A program made the translations under genes and the position numbers. From NCBI RefSeq assembly GCF_000244955.1, contig NZ_CM001439.1:5141234-5205233 (forward strand): a DNA stretch of 64,000 bases, written 5' to 3'. Under the pieces are notes generated by a model. The model saw only the letters and a list, made by a program, of their open reading frames with translations, did not search any database and was not told the origin of the DNA. This document shows positions 44,049 to 52,958 of the stretch, in pieces; position 1 is the first letter of the stretch, and every line of letters begins with the position of its first letter. The DNA comes from Saccharomonospora marina XMU15. GTDB lineage: Bacteria; Actinomycetota; Actinomycetes; Mycobacteriales; Pseudonocardiaceae.

Positions 44049-44137
44049 GCCCACACCTCCGAAAGAACCGACGCAACGTCAGGTAACCCTGTGCGACCGT
44101 ACCGCTGCGTCGGAACCATGCAAATCCGCGTGCGGCT

Positions 44138-44168
44138 GGTCGGGCCCGACATGCCGCCGGGCCCGACC
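44138..44168 (-). terminator. Terminator of hppA
   Basis: GGTCGGGCCC and GGGCCCGACC form a perfect ten-base stem with an 11-base loop, nine bases after the hppA stop on the minus strand. Confidence 0.8.
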
Positions 44169-44176
44169 ACCGTCAC

Positions 44177-46456
44177 TCACGCGTTGGTGGACTGCTCCGC
44201 GGGCGTCTGCGTCATCACACTGCCGCGCCGCTTCGAGACCACGATGGCAACCACGATCACGGCGACGGCGACCAGCGAGATCGCCAGCCTGACACCCACC
44301 GAGGCATCCGGCCCGACCGTGAACTGCACAACCGCCGGTGCGATCAGCAGCGAAACCAGGTTCATCACCTTCAGCAGTGGGTTGATCGCCGGGCCCGCAG
44401 TGTCCTTGAACGGGTCACCGACGGTGTCACCGATGACCGTCGCGGCGTGGGCCTCGGAGTTCTTGCCGCCGTGATGGCCGTCCTCGACCAGCTTCTTCGC
44501 GTTGTCCCACGCGCCACCGGAGTTGGCGAGGAACACCGCCATCAGCATGCCGGTCGCGATCGCGCCGCCGAGGTAGCCCGCCAACGCGCCCGTACCGAGG
44601 CCGAAGCCGACCGCGATGGGCGCGAACACGGCGAGCAGGCCGGGGGTGGCCAGCTCCCGCAGCGAGTCCCGGGTGACGATGTCGACGACCTTGCCGTACT
44701 CGGGGCGGGTGGTGCCCTCCATGATTCCGGGGATGTCGCGGAACTGACGGCGGACCTCGTAGACGACCGCACCCGCGGCCCTGGAGACCGCATTGATGGC
44801 CAGCCCGGAGAACAGGAACACCACGGCCGCACCGATCACGACGCCGACGAGTGTGTTCGGCTCGATGATCCGGTCGACGAAGGAGTCGCCCACCTCGCCG
44901 AGCGAGGCGTTGACGTCCGCGAGCGCCCGCATGATCGCGTCGGAGTAGGAACCGAACAGCGCGGTCGCCGCCAGCACCGCCGTCGAGATCGCGATGCCCT
45001 TGGTGATCGCCTTCGTTGTGTTGCCGACCGCGTCGAGCTCGGTGAGGATCTGCACGCCCTCGCCCTCTTCGAGGTCGCCGGACATCTCGGCGATGCCCTG
45101 CGCGTTGTCGGAGACCGGGCCGAAGGTGTCCATCGCGACGATCACGCCCACCGTGGTGAGCAGGCCGGTACCCGCGAGCGCGACGGCGAACAACGCGACC
45201 GCGCCGCCGAGCAGGTAGGCGCCGTACACGGCGGCACCCACCACGAGCGCGGTGAACACGGCCGACTCGAAGCCGACGGAGATACCCGAAAGGATGACAG
45301 TGGCCGCACCGGTCTCCGAGGTCTTGCCGACGTCCTTGACCGGCTTGTGTTCAGTGCCGGTGTAGTAGCCGGTGAGCCACAGGATCACGCCCGCCAGAGC
45401 GATACCGATGATCACCGACACGGTGGCGATGACAGCCGGGTTGCCCTCTGCGCCGTCGAAGGAGTCGGGCAGGAACACGAACGCGGCGATCGCCGACAGC
45501 ACCGCCGAGATGACCGCGGAGATGTAGAACGAGCGGTTGATCGTGGTCAGGCCGCTCTCGCCCGCCCTCGCCCTGGTGATGTAGATACCGATCACGGCGG
45601 TGATGACACCGATCGCCGGGATGATGAGCGGGAAGACCAACCCGGCACCCGAGGCGCTGAAGGCCGCACTGCCCAGGATGAGCGCCGCCACCAGCGTGAC
45701 CGCGTAGGACTCGAACAGGTCGGCCGCCATGCCGGCGCAGTCACCCACGTTGTCACCGACGTTGTCCGCGATGGTCGCCGCGTTGCGCGGGTCGTCCTCG
45801 GGGATGTTCTGCTCGACCTTGCCGACAAGGTCGGCGCCGACGTCGGCGGCCTTGGTGAAGATCCCGCCACCGACCCTCATGAACATCGCGATCAGCGCCG
45901 CGCCGAAGCCGAAGCCCTCGAGCACCTTGGGGGCCTGACCGGTGTAGACGAGCACCACCACCGACGCACCGAAGAGGCCCAGCCCCACGGTGAACATGCC
46001 GACAACCCCACCGGTGCGGAACGCGATCCGCATCGCCTTTTCCCGACCGCCGGACTCGCGCGCTGCCGCGGCCACCCGCACGTTGGCCCTGGTCGCGAGC
46101 CACATGCCCAGATAACCGATGGAGAACGAGAAGATGGCGCCGATGAGGAAGAACACCGAACGCCCGATGGCCTCGTTCCAGTCATCGGCAGGAAGTGCGA
46201 ACAGCAGAAGGAACACGATCACGCCGAAGATGGCGAGCGTTTTCCGCTGCCGGTTGAGATAGGCAGCCGCGCCTTCCTGCACCGCCTTCGCGATCTCCTG
46301 CATCTTCTCGGTGCCCTGGCCTGCCGCCAGCACCTCTCTGAGCAGGAAATACCCGATGACCAGTGCTGCAAGGGCGACCACGGCGACCACGGCCACGATG
46401 CCGTAGTCACCTCCGGAGAGCTCGATCGAGCTCTCCGCGAGGAAGTGCCGGGACAT
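44177..46456 (-). CDS. hppA: Membrane-bound proton-translocating pyrophosphatase (K+-independent type)
   Basis: 759 residues with about 16 transmembrane helices. It couples pyrophosphate hydrolysis to proton export. The catalytic region has GGIFTKAADVGADLVGKVEQNIPEDDPRNAATIADNVGDN split over helices 5-6, and further acidic motifs DTFGPVSDNAQGIAEM and DTVGDPFKDTAGPAINPL. GNTTKAITKG carries a lysine after GNTT, the mark of K+-independent enzymes (K+-dependent ones have alanine). AGGAGG lies six bases before the ATG at 46456. It complements the soluble Ppa encoded at 29 kb. Confidence 0.96.
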   Translation of the reverse strand: MSRHFLAESSIELSGGDYGIVAVVAVVALAALVIGYFLLREVLAAGQGTEKMQEIAKAVQEGAAAYLNRQRKTLAIFGVIVFLLLFALPADDWNEAIGRSVFFLIGAIFSFSIGYLGMWLATRANVRVAAAARESGGREKAMRIAFRTGGVVGMFTVGLGLFGASVVVLVYTGQAPKVLEGFGFGAALIAMFMRVGGGIFTKAADVGADLVGKVEQNIPEDDPRNAATIADNVGDNVGDCAGMAADLFESYAVTLVAALILGSAAFSASGAGLVFPLIIPAIGVITAVIGIYITRARAGESGLTTINRSFYISAVISAVLSAIAAFVFLPDSFDGAEGNPAVIATVSVIIGIALAGVILWLTGYYTGTEHKPVKDVGKTSETGAATVILSGISVGFESAVFTALVVGAAVYGAYLLGGAVALFAVALAGTGLLTTVGVIVAMDTFGPVSDNAQGIAEMSGDLEEGEGVQILTELDAVGNTTKAITKGIAISTAVLAATALFGSYSDAIMRALADVNASLGEVGDSFVDRIIEPNTLVGVVIGAAVVFLFSGLAINAVSRAAGAVVYEVRRQFRDIPGIMEGTTRPEYGKVVDIVTRDSLRELATPGLLAVFAPIAVGFGLGTGALAGYLGGAIATGMLMAVFLANSGGAWDNAKKLVEDGHHGGKNSEAHAATVIGDTVGDPFKDTAGPAINPLLKVMNLVSLLIAPAVVQFTVGPDASVGVRLAISLVAVAVIVVAIVVSKRRGSVMTQTPAEQSTNA

Positions 46457-46997
46457 TCGTCCTCCTGGTAACGTCGCCTGTTGCCAGCGCCGGTGCGGGC
46501 TGACCACTGTGCCGACGCTGACATTGGGATCTACACCACTAAAGGTGTGGTTCGGCGAAGTCTATTGGTACTGCAACTGCGCACGGCAAGCCGTCCCACG
46601 CCGGACACGAAGGACACCCGTGTGAATCCGCTCACCTCGGGTGATTCGCGACGCTGTCGGTGCCGTGTGCGAAGCTCGAGTCCGTGATGGTCGAGGTTTT
46701 CGCTGGGTTCGCCGCACGCGAGCGCTCCACCAGGGAAACCGCGCCCGCCAAGTCGCAGAAAGCGCCGGCCGCGGGCGTACGCCCAGGTGCTCGCGGAACC
46801 CCTCGTGTGGCGACCCCTTCGGGCAGGTACACCCGACCCAGCGCGCCCGGTACGGCTGCCGTGTCCATGCTCACTGCGACGACGTCACTCCGTGTGGTAG
46901 GGCCGCTCGCTGTGCGTGCTGGGAGTCCCGCCCGAGCCGACATCGACACCGGCCTTGCCGCCGACGAGGCGGCATCCGGATCACGGGACGGCCCACG
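46457..46997. other. Divergent intergenic region between hppA and the helicase
   Basis: The first 150 bases next to hppA are its promoter region and are poorer in G+C than the rest. The half nearer the helicase holds a possible small gene (listed separately). No RNA gene or repeat is evident. Confidence 0.5.
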
Positions 46998-47001
46998 ATG
47001 A
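46660..47001 (+). CDS. Possible small protein coupled to the helicase gene
   Basis: 113 codons whose stop overlaps the helicase ATG by four bases (ATGA), a layout typical of coupled genes. The product is Ala/Arg/Ser/Thr-rich low-complexity sequence with no motif. Third-position G+C is about 70 percent, below that of the neighbours (near 85-90 percent). No good ribosome binding site is seen. It may only be the helicase leader. Confidence 0.25.
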   Translation: MPCAKLESVMVEVFAGFAARERSTRETAPAKSQKAPAAGVRPGARGTPRVATPSGRYTRPSAPGTAAVSMLTATTSLRVVGPLAVRAGSPARADIDTGLAADEAASGSRDGPR

Positions 47002-49403
47002 GCGGGCCGCGCCTGCGGGGACTGACGGCCGAGCAGTTGCTGAGCCGGGTGACGGCGGGAATACCTGACGAGCGCAATCCGATCACCCACGTCGCTCGTC
47101 TGCCCGAACGCCTGCCGCGCCATGCGAGCTGGCCCGAGTGGGCGTGCGCCGACGTCGTGGAGGCGCTTCGGCGCAGCGGGGTGCAACGCCCATGGACGCA
47201 CCAGGTGGAGGCCGCCTCACTCGCCTGGTCCGGCCACGATGTCGTGATCTCCACCGGTACCGCGTCGGGCAAGTCGATGGCCTACCAACTGCCCGTGCTG
47301 TCGAGCCTGCTGAGCGATCCGAAAGCCACCGCGTTGTATCTGGCGCCCACCAAGGCACTGGGCGCCGACCAGCTGCGCTCCGTCCGATCCATGGGTCTCG
47401 ACGGCGTGCGCCCAGCCTCCTACGACGGTGACACGCCGGTGCCGGAACGGAACTGGGTTCGCGACCATGCCAGGTGGGTGTTCACCAACCCGGACATGCT
47501 GCATCGTGGCGTGCTCTCGGCCCACGCCCGCTGGGCAAGGTTCTTCCGCAAGCTCACCTACGTCGTCGTCGACGAGTGCCACGGCTACCGTGGCGTGTTC
47601 GGCTCGCATGTGGCGCTGCTGCTGCGCAGGCTTCGCCGTGTCGCGCGGCACTACGGGGCAGACCCTGTCTTCGTGCTCGCTTCCGCGACCACCGCCCAAC
47701 CCGCCGAGTTCGCCGCCCGGCTCACCGGCGCGCCTACCGCTGCCGTGGTGGACGACGCCTCGCCTCGCGGTGCCAGGACCGTGGCGTTGTGGGAACCACC
47801 GCTGCTGGACGAACTCTCGGGTGAGAACGGCGCGCCGGTTCGGCGCTCGGCGGGCGCGGAAGCTGCCCGGATTCTGGCCGAACTGGTCGTCGAGGGAGCA
47901 CGCACGTTGGCGTTCGTCCGGTCCAGGCGTGGTGCGGAGCTGACCGCGCTGGGTGCCAAACGAATACTGACCGAAGTGGATGCCGAACTCAGCGGGCGGG
48001 TCGCCGCATACCGTGCGGGCTACCTTCCTGAGGAGCGAAGGGCTCTGGAGGCAGCGCTGCTGTCCGGTGAACTGCTCGGCGTTGCCACGACCAACGCACT
48101 GGAACTCGGCGTGGACATCGCGGGGCTGGATGCGGTGGTGCTGGCCGGATATCCGGGCACTCTGGCTTCGTTTTGGCAGCAGTCGGGCAGGGCCGGACGA
48201 GCAGGCGCCGACGCGCTCGTGTTGTTCGTCGCCCGGGACGACCCGCTGGACACCTACCTGGTGCACCATCCTTCTGCGCTGCTGGAGCGGCCGGTGGAGA
48301 CGACGGTGCTGGATCCGGCCAATCCTTACGTGCTGGCTCCGCAACTCGCGTGCGCCGCCGCCGAACTGCCGCTGAGAGCCGAGGAACTGGACGCGTTCGG
48401 CGGTGACGTGGCCAGGGAGGTGGTCGACGGCCTCGTGGCCGATCGAATGCTGCGCCGGCGCCCGAGTGGCTGGTACTGGACCTCGCGGAACCGTCCACAA
48501 CACGAGGTGGATATCAGGGGCTCAGGCGGCGAGCAGGTCGCGGTCGTGGAGGCCGACACCTCCAGACTGTTGGGCACAGTCGACCCTGGCGGGGCGTGTC
48601 ACACGGTGCATCCCGGGGCGGTGTACCTGCACCAGGGATCGTCGTACGTGGTGGACGAACTCGACCTCGAAAGCGGGCTGGCGCTGGTGCACGCCGAGGA
48701 CCCGGAATGGAACACCTCTGCCCGTGAAGTGGTGGACATCGCCGTACTGGACACCGTCCACAAGCAGGCCTACGACGGCGTGACGGTCGGCCTCGGCGAG
48801 GTGGCAGTGACCTCACAGGTAGTCGGCTACCTGCGCCGACTGCCGTCGGGCGAAGTCATCGACCACGTGCCGCTGGACCTACCCGAACGTGTGCTGCGCA
48901 CCCGCGCTGTCTGGTACACGATCAGCGACGCCCTGTTGAGCGCTGACTGCAGGGCACCGGGGTGCGCCGGTCTTGAACCGGCGCGCATCCCCGGCGCCCT
49001 GCATGCCGCCGAGCACGCGGCGATAGGCCTGCTACCACTGTTCGCGACGTGCGACCGTTGGGACATCGGCGGGGTATCCACCGCATTGCACGCCGACACC
49101 GGGGAGGCAACGGTGTTCGTGCACGATGGGCATCCCGGGGGTGCGGGATTCGCCGACCGCGGATTCTCCGCGCTCGCCCCGTGGTTGGCCGCGACGCGGG
49201 AGGCCATCATCGCCTGTGCGTGCCCGGCTGGGTGCCCGTCCTGCGTTCAGTCGCCCAAGTGCGGGAACGGCAACGAACCGCTGGACAAGGCAGGAGCTGT
49301 GACCGTACTGGACATCGTGCTCGGGGCGCTGAACGGCGGCGAGGCCCGGCACGGTCACTCCGTGGCTCATGCTGCCGAGGACCCCGCCGCGAAGACCGGC
49401 TGA
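46998..49403 (+). CDS. DEAD/DEAH-box helicase of the MrfA/Hrq1-like type (Rv3649-like)
   Basis: 801 residues. Superfamily 2 helicase motifs: Q-like PWTHQVEAASLAW, Walker A STGTASGKSMAYQLP, motif Ia LAPTKALGADQL, motif II VVVDECHGYRG, motif III SATTAQPAEFA, motif IV LAFVRSRRGAEL, motif V TNALELGVDIAGLD and motif VI WQQSGRAGRAGADAL. The C-terminal DUF1998 region carries a four-cysteine cluster (CACPAGCPSC and KCGNGN) which binds zinc in MrfA, a mitomycin-lesion repair helicase of Bacillus. Likely a 3'-5' DNA-repair helicase. The ATG at 46998 starts MSGPRLRGLTAEQLL; longer frames upstream are unsupported. Its 3' end overlaps the convergent prim-pol gene by 37 bases. Confidence 0.9.
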   Translation: MSGPRLRGLTAEQLLSRVTAGIPDERNPITHVARLPERLPRHASWPEWACADVVEALRRSGVQRPWTHQVEAASLAWSGHDVVISTGTASGKSMAYQLPVLSSLLSDPKATALYLAPTKALGADQLRSVRSMGLDGVRPASYDGDTPVPERNWVRDHARWVFTNPDMLHRGVLSAHARWARFFRKLTYVVVDECHGYRGVFGSHVALLLRRLRRVARHYGADPVFVLASATTAQPAEFAARLTGAPTAAVVDDASPRGARTVALWEPPLLDELSGENGAPVRRSAGAEAARILAELVVEGARTLAFVRSRRGAELTALGAKRILTEVDAELSGRVAAYRAGYLPEERRALEAALLSGELLGVATTNALELGVDIAGLDAVVLAGYPGTLASFWQQSGRAGRAGADALVLFVARDDPLDTYLVHHPSALLERPVETTVLDPANPYVLAPQLACAAAELPLRAEELDAFGGDVAREVVDGLVADRMLRRRPSGWYWTSRNRPQHEVDIRGSGGEQVAVVEADTSRLLGTVDPGGACHTVHPGAVYLHQGSSYVVDELDLESGLALVHAEDPEWNTSAREVVDIAVLDTVHKQAYDGVTVGLGEVAVTSQVVGYLRRLPSGEVIDHVPLDLPERVLRTRAVWYTISDALLSADCRAPGCAGLEPARIPGALHAAEHAAIGLLPLFATCDRWDIGGVSTALHADTGEATVFVHDGHPGGAGFADRGFSALAPWLAATREAIIACACPAGCPSCVQSPKCGNGNEPLDKAGAVTVLDIVLGALNGGEARHGHSVAHAAEDPAAKTG

Positions 49404-50008
49404 GCGGTAGGCTGCTCGGCCGACTCCCCCAGCAAAGCTCGCACCAGCACGTTGTGCACGGTTGCTGCAGCGGGAAGGCGCCAGCCCCAGATCTCCGGCT
49501 TGACACGCCAATGCACCACGCCGTGCTCGAACGGGGTCGGCGGGAGCGGGATCCAGCTTCCCTCGCCGTGCCACCTGACGTCGTCGTGTTCCGCCAGAAT
49601 CCCTGGCACACCTTCGGCCGACGTGGTCAGGAACAACCACCTGCCGTTCGGCATCGCCACGATCGGGGCGGGCTGTCCAGTGGCGCGCAGCAGCTTGGCC
49701 GCCCGCTTGCCGAGCCTGCCGTCCACCTCGACGGCGTCCACCATCGTGCCCGTTGCCACCAGCAGGCTGTAGGGCCTGCCGGTCCACCACGCCGCGACCT
49801 GCTGCGGGTGAGCACCGAGCCGCTGCCGCCAGTCCTCGTGTGCCGGCGTCGGCATGGCCCACTCTGCGGTCGACCGCGAACTGTCACCGCTTTCCGGGTA
49901 TGTACCTGGGAGCACCGGCCAGCCTCGCCACGCCAACCCGATCGCCTCCGCCCGTAGTTCGATGCGAAAGGCGCCGCGCCAACTGTCCGGCCACTCCGTG
50001 TCCAACAT
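49367..50008 (-). CDS. Bifunctional DNA primase/polymerase (prim-pol) N-terminal domain protein
   Basis: 213 residues. Matches the single-domain prim-pol proteins of actinobacteria: FRIELRAEAIGLAWRGWPVLPGTYP at the start, WWTGRPYSLLVATGTMVDAVEV with the metal-binding acidic pair, and MPNGRWLFLTTSAEGVP, ELAEHDDVRWHGEGSWIPLPP. These are archaeo-eukaryotic-type primase domains often found on plasmids and integrative elements but also on the chromosome. GAGGAGG lies about nine bases before the ATG. It sits between the helicase and the tad genes; function in the host is unknown. Confidence 0.8.
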   Translation of the reverse strand: MLDTEWPDSWRGAFRIELRAEAIGLAWRGWPVLPGTYPESGDSSRSTAEWAMPTPAHEDWRQRLGAHPQQVAAWWTGRPYSLLVATGTMVDAVEVDGRLGKRAAKLLRATGQPAPIVAMPNGRWLFLTTSAEGVPGILAEHDDVRWHGEGSWIPLPPTPFEHGVVHWRVKPEIWGWRLPAAATVHNVLVRALLGESAEQPTAQPVFAAGSSAA

Positions 50009-50352
50009 GTCTTTCTCGAGCCTCCTCAAAACCCTCCACCGCCTCTGCTGCGGTGCACACTTCACTTAACGGCAAGTTGCAGGCTGACCAACAGCACCGC
50101 TCGACAACCGGTAATCACTGGACGACGAGTGAGCATGAACACAACGGCCGGGCTGAAACAGCCTTGTCGATCATCGTCGCTGTGACCGGTCCCGGCTGCC
50201 GACGGCTTGCGTCGCCCAGCCTTTGGCCGTGTCGCACACCTGCGCCGATGTGGCGCTGTTGTATTGGACGGACGGAACCGATGCCGCTCACCGCACACGA
50301 ACGACCGCTGCTCGCCGAGCATCGCTCCGTCCGACCGGTCAGTAAGTTCGTC
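50009..50352. other. Non-coding stretch between prim-pol and tad genes
   Basis: 344 bases. It holds the promoter of the prim-pol gene and the region after the last tad gene. Open frames here lack codon bias. No terminator-like hairpin or RNA is evident. Confidence 0.5.
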
Positions 50353-50730
50353 TCATCTGTAGGTGTCGTCACCGCCCACCGGTCCGGCCCTTGCCCGTCC
50401 GGTTGCCGGGCCGAACGGCTGGACCGGGCCCAGCACGGCCAACTCGACCACCACGAGCGCGTCCCACCCGTCGAGCCGGCATTCCGTCAGCACACCACGC
50501 ATCCGCTCGGCGATGCGCTGAGCGTGCGCGCAGGCTTGCGCGACACCACGATCGGCATGCCCCGCAGCCGCCAGTGCGGCCAGGTCGGCCGTACCACCTG
50601 CCCGATGCCGCGCCAACATCGCCCCACCGAGCAGCCAAACCGCATACGCCACGACGACGAGGCCCATGACCGCGACAGCGGCCCAAACCGTCGCCATTCC
50701 CTCGTCCCGAGGACGGCTACCGGCCCGCAT
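50353..50730 (-). CDS. TadE-like pseudopilin-type secretion protein (Rv3654c-like)
   Basis: 125 residues from MRAGSRPRDEG. A Tad-type prepilin signal: a basic leader, G-MATVW and one hydrophobic helix (AAVAVMGLVVVAYAVWLLGGA). The Glu at +5 of normal pseudopilins is replaced by Trp, as in Rv3654c. A helical part AGGTADLAALAAAGHADRG and an acidic, Arg-rich end follow. Start inferred from the position of the signal; it overlaps the upstream TadE gene by 14 bases. Last gene of the Tad pilus group. Confidence 0.75.
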   Translation of the reverse strand: MRAGSRPRDEGMATVWAAVAVMGLVVVAYAVWLLGGAMLARHRAGGTADLAALAAAGHADRGVAQACAHAQRIAERMRGVLTECRLDGWDALVVVELAVLGPVQPFGPATGRARAGPVGGDDTYR

Positions 50731-51121
50731 CGCCCATCCCCTGCATCCCTGGTTCGGCCTCCGCATGCGCCTCTGCCCGAACATCGACACCTGGCAGCAG
50801 GCCACCGGCCGCGCCCGCGCGCACAGTGACAGCGATGTCCCGACCCCGGCGCTCGACATCCAACTCCGCCCCATCAGGGGCCAGCCGCCGCACGGCTTCC
50901 TCGGCCTGCACTCGATCACCACGCGAGAGCATCCGCGCCGCTTCACTCGCCGCGTCGGCGCAACGCATATGGTCGGTCGCTGCGGCGACCCCGCTCAGGG
51001 CAGCCCCGAAGACCAGTACGAGTGAACACAGCGCCACGGCGCCTTCAACCGTGACCGCGCCCCGGTCTCGCTGGTGGAAACGGCAGCCAACCCGAGCGAC
51101 ACGCGGCACCGTGAACCACAT
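50717..51121 (-). CDS. TadE-family pseudopilin
   Basis: 134 residues. Leader FHQRDRG, cleavage after Gly before AVTVEGAVALCSLVLVFGAAL, with Glu at +5 for processing by a TadV/CpaA-type peptidase. One N-terminal helix is followed by an AASEAARMLSRGD helix and a beta-rich tail. Its ATG shares one base with the pilin stop (TGATG). Minor pilin of the Tad/Flp system. Confidence 0.8.
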   Translation of the reverse strand: MWFTVPRVARVGCRFHQRDRGAVTVEGAVALCSLVLVFGAALSGVAAATDHMRCADAASEAARMLSRGDRVQAEEAVRRLAPDGAELDVERRGRDIAVTVRAGAAGGLLPGVDVRAEAHAEAEPGMQGMGDAGR

Positions 51122-51339
51122 CAGAACTCCACGGACAAAGCGCGTTCGACCAGAGACGTCAGCGCGGAGGTGATCGAGTCGCCCGTCACGATGCCGTACA
51201 ACACCGCGGCCAACGCCGCGGCCGCGATCGTGCCGATGGCGTACTCAGCGGTACTCATGCCCTTGTCCGGACCGTCGAGAGCGTGAACGCGTGCCACGGC
51301 ACGCCGCAACAGTGTCTTCGGTGTCTTGAGTTGGGTCAT
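51121..51339 (-). CDS. Flp-type major pilin precursor (DUF4244, Rv3656c-like)
   Basis: 72 residues. Basic leader of about 27 residues, then G-MSTAEYAIGTIAAAALAAVLY: cleavage after Gly with Glu at +5 and Tyr at +6, the Flp signature. The hydrophobic helix is followed by a short tail (GDSITSALTSLVERALSVEF). It would form a thin adhesion fibre. The prepilin peptidase and the outer-component genes are not in the window, as in other actinobacterial tad loci. Confidence 0.85.
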   Translation of the reverse strand: MTQLKTPKTLLRRAVARVHALDGPDKGMSTAEYAIGTIAAAALAAVLYGIVTGDSITSALTSLVERALSVEF

Positions 51340-51396
51340 GGGAGTTCCTTTCTCTTCTGTTGATGCGAATGGCAGTGTCGGCTCAAAGCCGCCAGA

Positions 51397-52140
51397 TCAG
51401 GTGATGTCAAGCCCCGTCGCGAGCCCGATCACCACCGGCAGCACGCCCAGACACAGGAACGCGGGCAGGAAGCACAAGCCGAGCGGAGCCGTGATCAGCA
51501 CCCCCGCACGTTGTGCCTGCGCCTCCGCCTCATCGGCCACGGCAGCTCTCACCCGCTGGGCGAGCGCGGCGGCAGCTCCGGACAGTGCGCTGCCCGATCG
51601 AGCCGTTCGAGTAGCCGCGCGGGCCAACTCAGCCGTGGCCTGACACTTCCTCACCGGTTCCCACGCCTGCGCCGGTTCCGCACCGAGCGCGAGCAACTCG
51701 GCGGTGGAAAGAAGTGCGGCAGCCACCGGTGCGGGGGCGGTACTCGCCACTGCCCGCACCGACGCCGGGACCGCAAGCCCAGCCGAGAGGCATGCGGCGA
51801 GCAGGTCAGCCGTCATCGCGATCCGCAAACGGTCGGTGCCGCTGAGCCCGCTCGCGCTCCTCGCACGAGTGACGAATCGCAGCAGGCCGAAGGTCACCAT
51901 GCCCGAGGGGACGGCGAGGATCAGGCTCGTGACGGATGCCCCCAGAGCGGCCGTCAAAGTGGCAACAGCCGCACCTGCCACAGCGGCGCGCCCCGCCGGT
52001 GTACGTAACTGTGCCAGTACGTCGCTGCGCCATCGGCTGTGGTGAGTGGGCGACACGCGGCGCAGCCTGCGCACCGCCTGCGCACGTACGAGCAGGACCG
52101 CGACACCGAGCAGTGCGGCAGCGAGAGCCGGGCGGGTCAT
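51397..52140 (-). CDS. Type II secretion system F-family protein, TadC-like
   Basis: 247 residues. Membrane protein of the pilus assembly platform (GspF/TadC type) with hydrophobic segments at LAAALLGVAVLLVRAQAV, GAAVATLTAALGASVTSLILAVPSGMVTF and GLCFLPAFLCLGVLPVVIGLATG. A cytoplasmic helical domain (ADLLAACLSAGLAVPASV) is of the usual pattern. Start ATG overlaps the TadB-like stop by four bases. Corresponds to Rv3657c. Confidence 0.85.
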   Translation of the reverse strand: MTRPALAAALLGVAVLLVRAQAVRRLRRVSPTHHSRWRSDVLAQLRTPAGRAAVAGAAVATLTAALGASVTSLILAVPSGMVTFGLLRFVTRARSASGLSGTDRLRIAMTADLLAACLSAGLAVPASVRAVASTAPAPVAAALLSTAELLALGAEPAQAWEPVRKCQATAELARAATRTARSGSALSGAAAALAQRVRAAVADEAEAQAQRAGVLITAPLGLCFLPAFLCLGVLPVVIGLATGLDIT

Positions 52141-52958
52141 CGCGCGAGCACCCGCGCGGTGAGCGCGGCGCTCCAGACAACACCGGCGAACACCAGAAGC
52201 GCCCCGGCGACCAGCAGCACCTGTCCGACTGGCGTCGACGACAGCACTCGTACCGGTTGGGCGCCCATGGCCTCACCGAGGGCGACACCTGCAAGTGGCA
52301 GTGCCGCGAGTACTGCGGCGCTGGCTCGTGGCCCGGCCAGCTTCGCGTCGACCTGCCTGGCCAACCGCACCACAGCTTCGGCGTCCCGCCGCACGGCTTC
52401 CAATACGCCCGCCAGCGGAAGCCCATGTCGACGAGCAAGAACCCAGCAATGGACCAATTGCCCGAGGACTTCGTCGGCGATGCCGTTGCGGCACTGGAAA
52501 TCGGTATCAGGGTTCGGTTCGCCGCCGTGGCGTTCTGCCGCGGCGACGGTACGCAATATGATCGCGGTCCGCTGCGAGGACTCCATGGCCACCGACTCCG
52601 CGGCCACTGCGGGGTGCACCCCGGCCCGCAGTTCGTCCCCGAGCGCACCCACCGCCTCGGCAACCCCCGCCGTTGCCGCCACCGCAGCCTGTGTCCGCCT
52701 CTGTGCCCGGCGGTGCCACCAGGCCGCTCCCGCGAGCAGTCCGAGAGCGACCGGCACGGCGATGCCGAGCACAGCGACGCCGCATCCCATTGCCAGCACC
52801 ACCGAGGCCGGCAGTGTGATTCGTCGCCGACCGGAGAGCATGCCGACCCGGCGCAACGGCCGGGATCTCGACGACAGGCGAGCAAGCCTTCGGGCCGCAA
52901 GGGATGCCGGCCAACACAGCAGACCAAGCGCGACCATCAGCAGTGACGCTGTCAGCAC
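52137..52958 (-). CDS. Type II secretion system F-family protein, TadB-like
   Basis: 273 residues. Has N-terminal membrane helices ([38 protein letters not shown]) and the F-domain helices [25 protein letters not shown] and [27 protein letters not shown], with C-terminal helices [21 protein letters not shown]. Start overlaps the tadA end by seven bases. Partners with TadC in the platform that the TadA ATPase drives. Corresponds to Rv3658c. Confidence 0.85.
   Translation of the reverse strand: MLTASLLMVALGLLCWPASLAARRLARLSSRSRPLRRVGMLSGRRRITLPASVVLAMGCGVAVLGIAVPVALGLLAGAAWWHRRAQRRTQAAVAATAGVAEAVGALGDELRAGVHPAVAAESVAMESSQRTAIILRTVAAAERHGGEPNPDTDFQCRNGIADEVLGQLVHCWVLARRHGLPLAGVLEAVRRDAEAVVRLARQVDAKLAGPRASAAVLAALPLAGVALGEAMGAQPVRVLSSTPVGQVLLVAGALLVFAGVVWSAALTARVLAR

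Noticed and set aside
44447-46471. 674-codon plus-strand open frame opposite hppA
   Set aside because: Antisense shadow of a well-conserved pyrophosphatase; His/Asp/Arg-rich with no domain.
46632-47201. 189-codon minus-strand frame upstream of the helicase
   Set aside because: It overlaps the helicase 5' end, lacks a ribosome binding site and has no domain.
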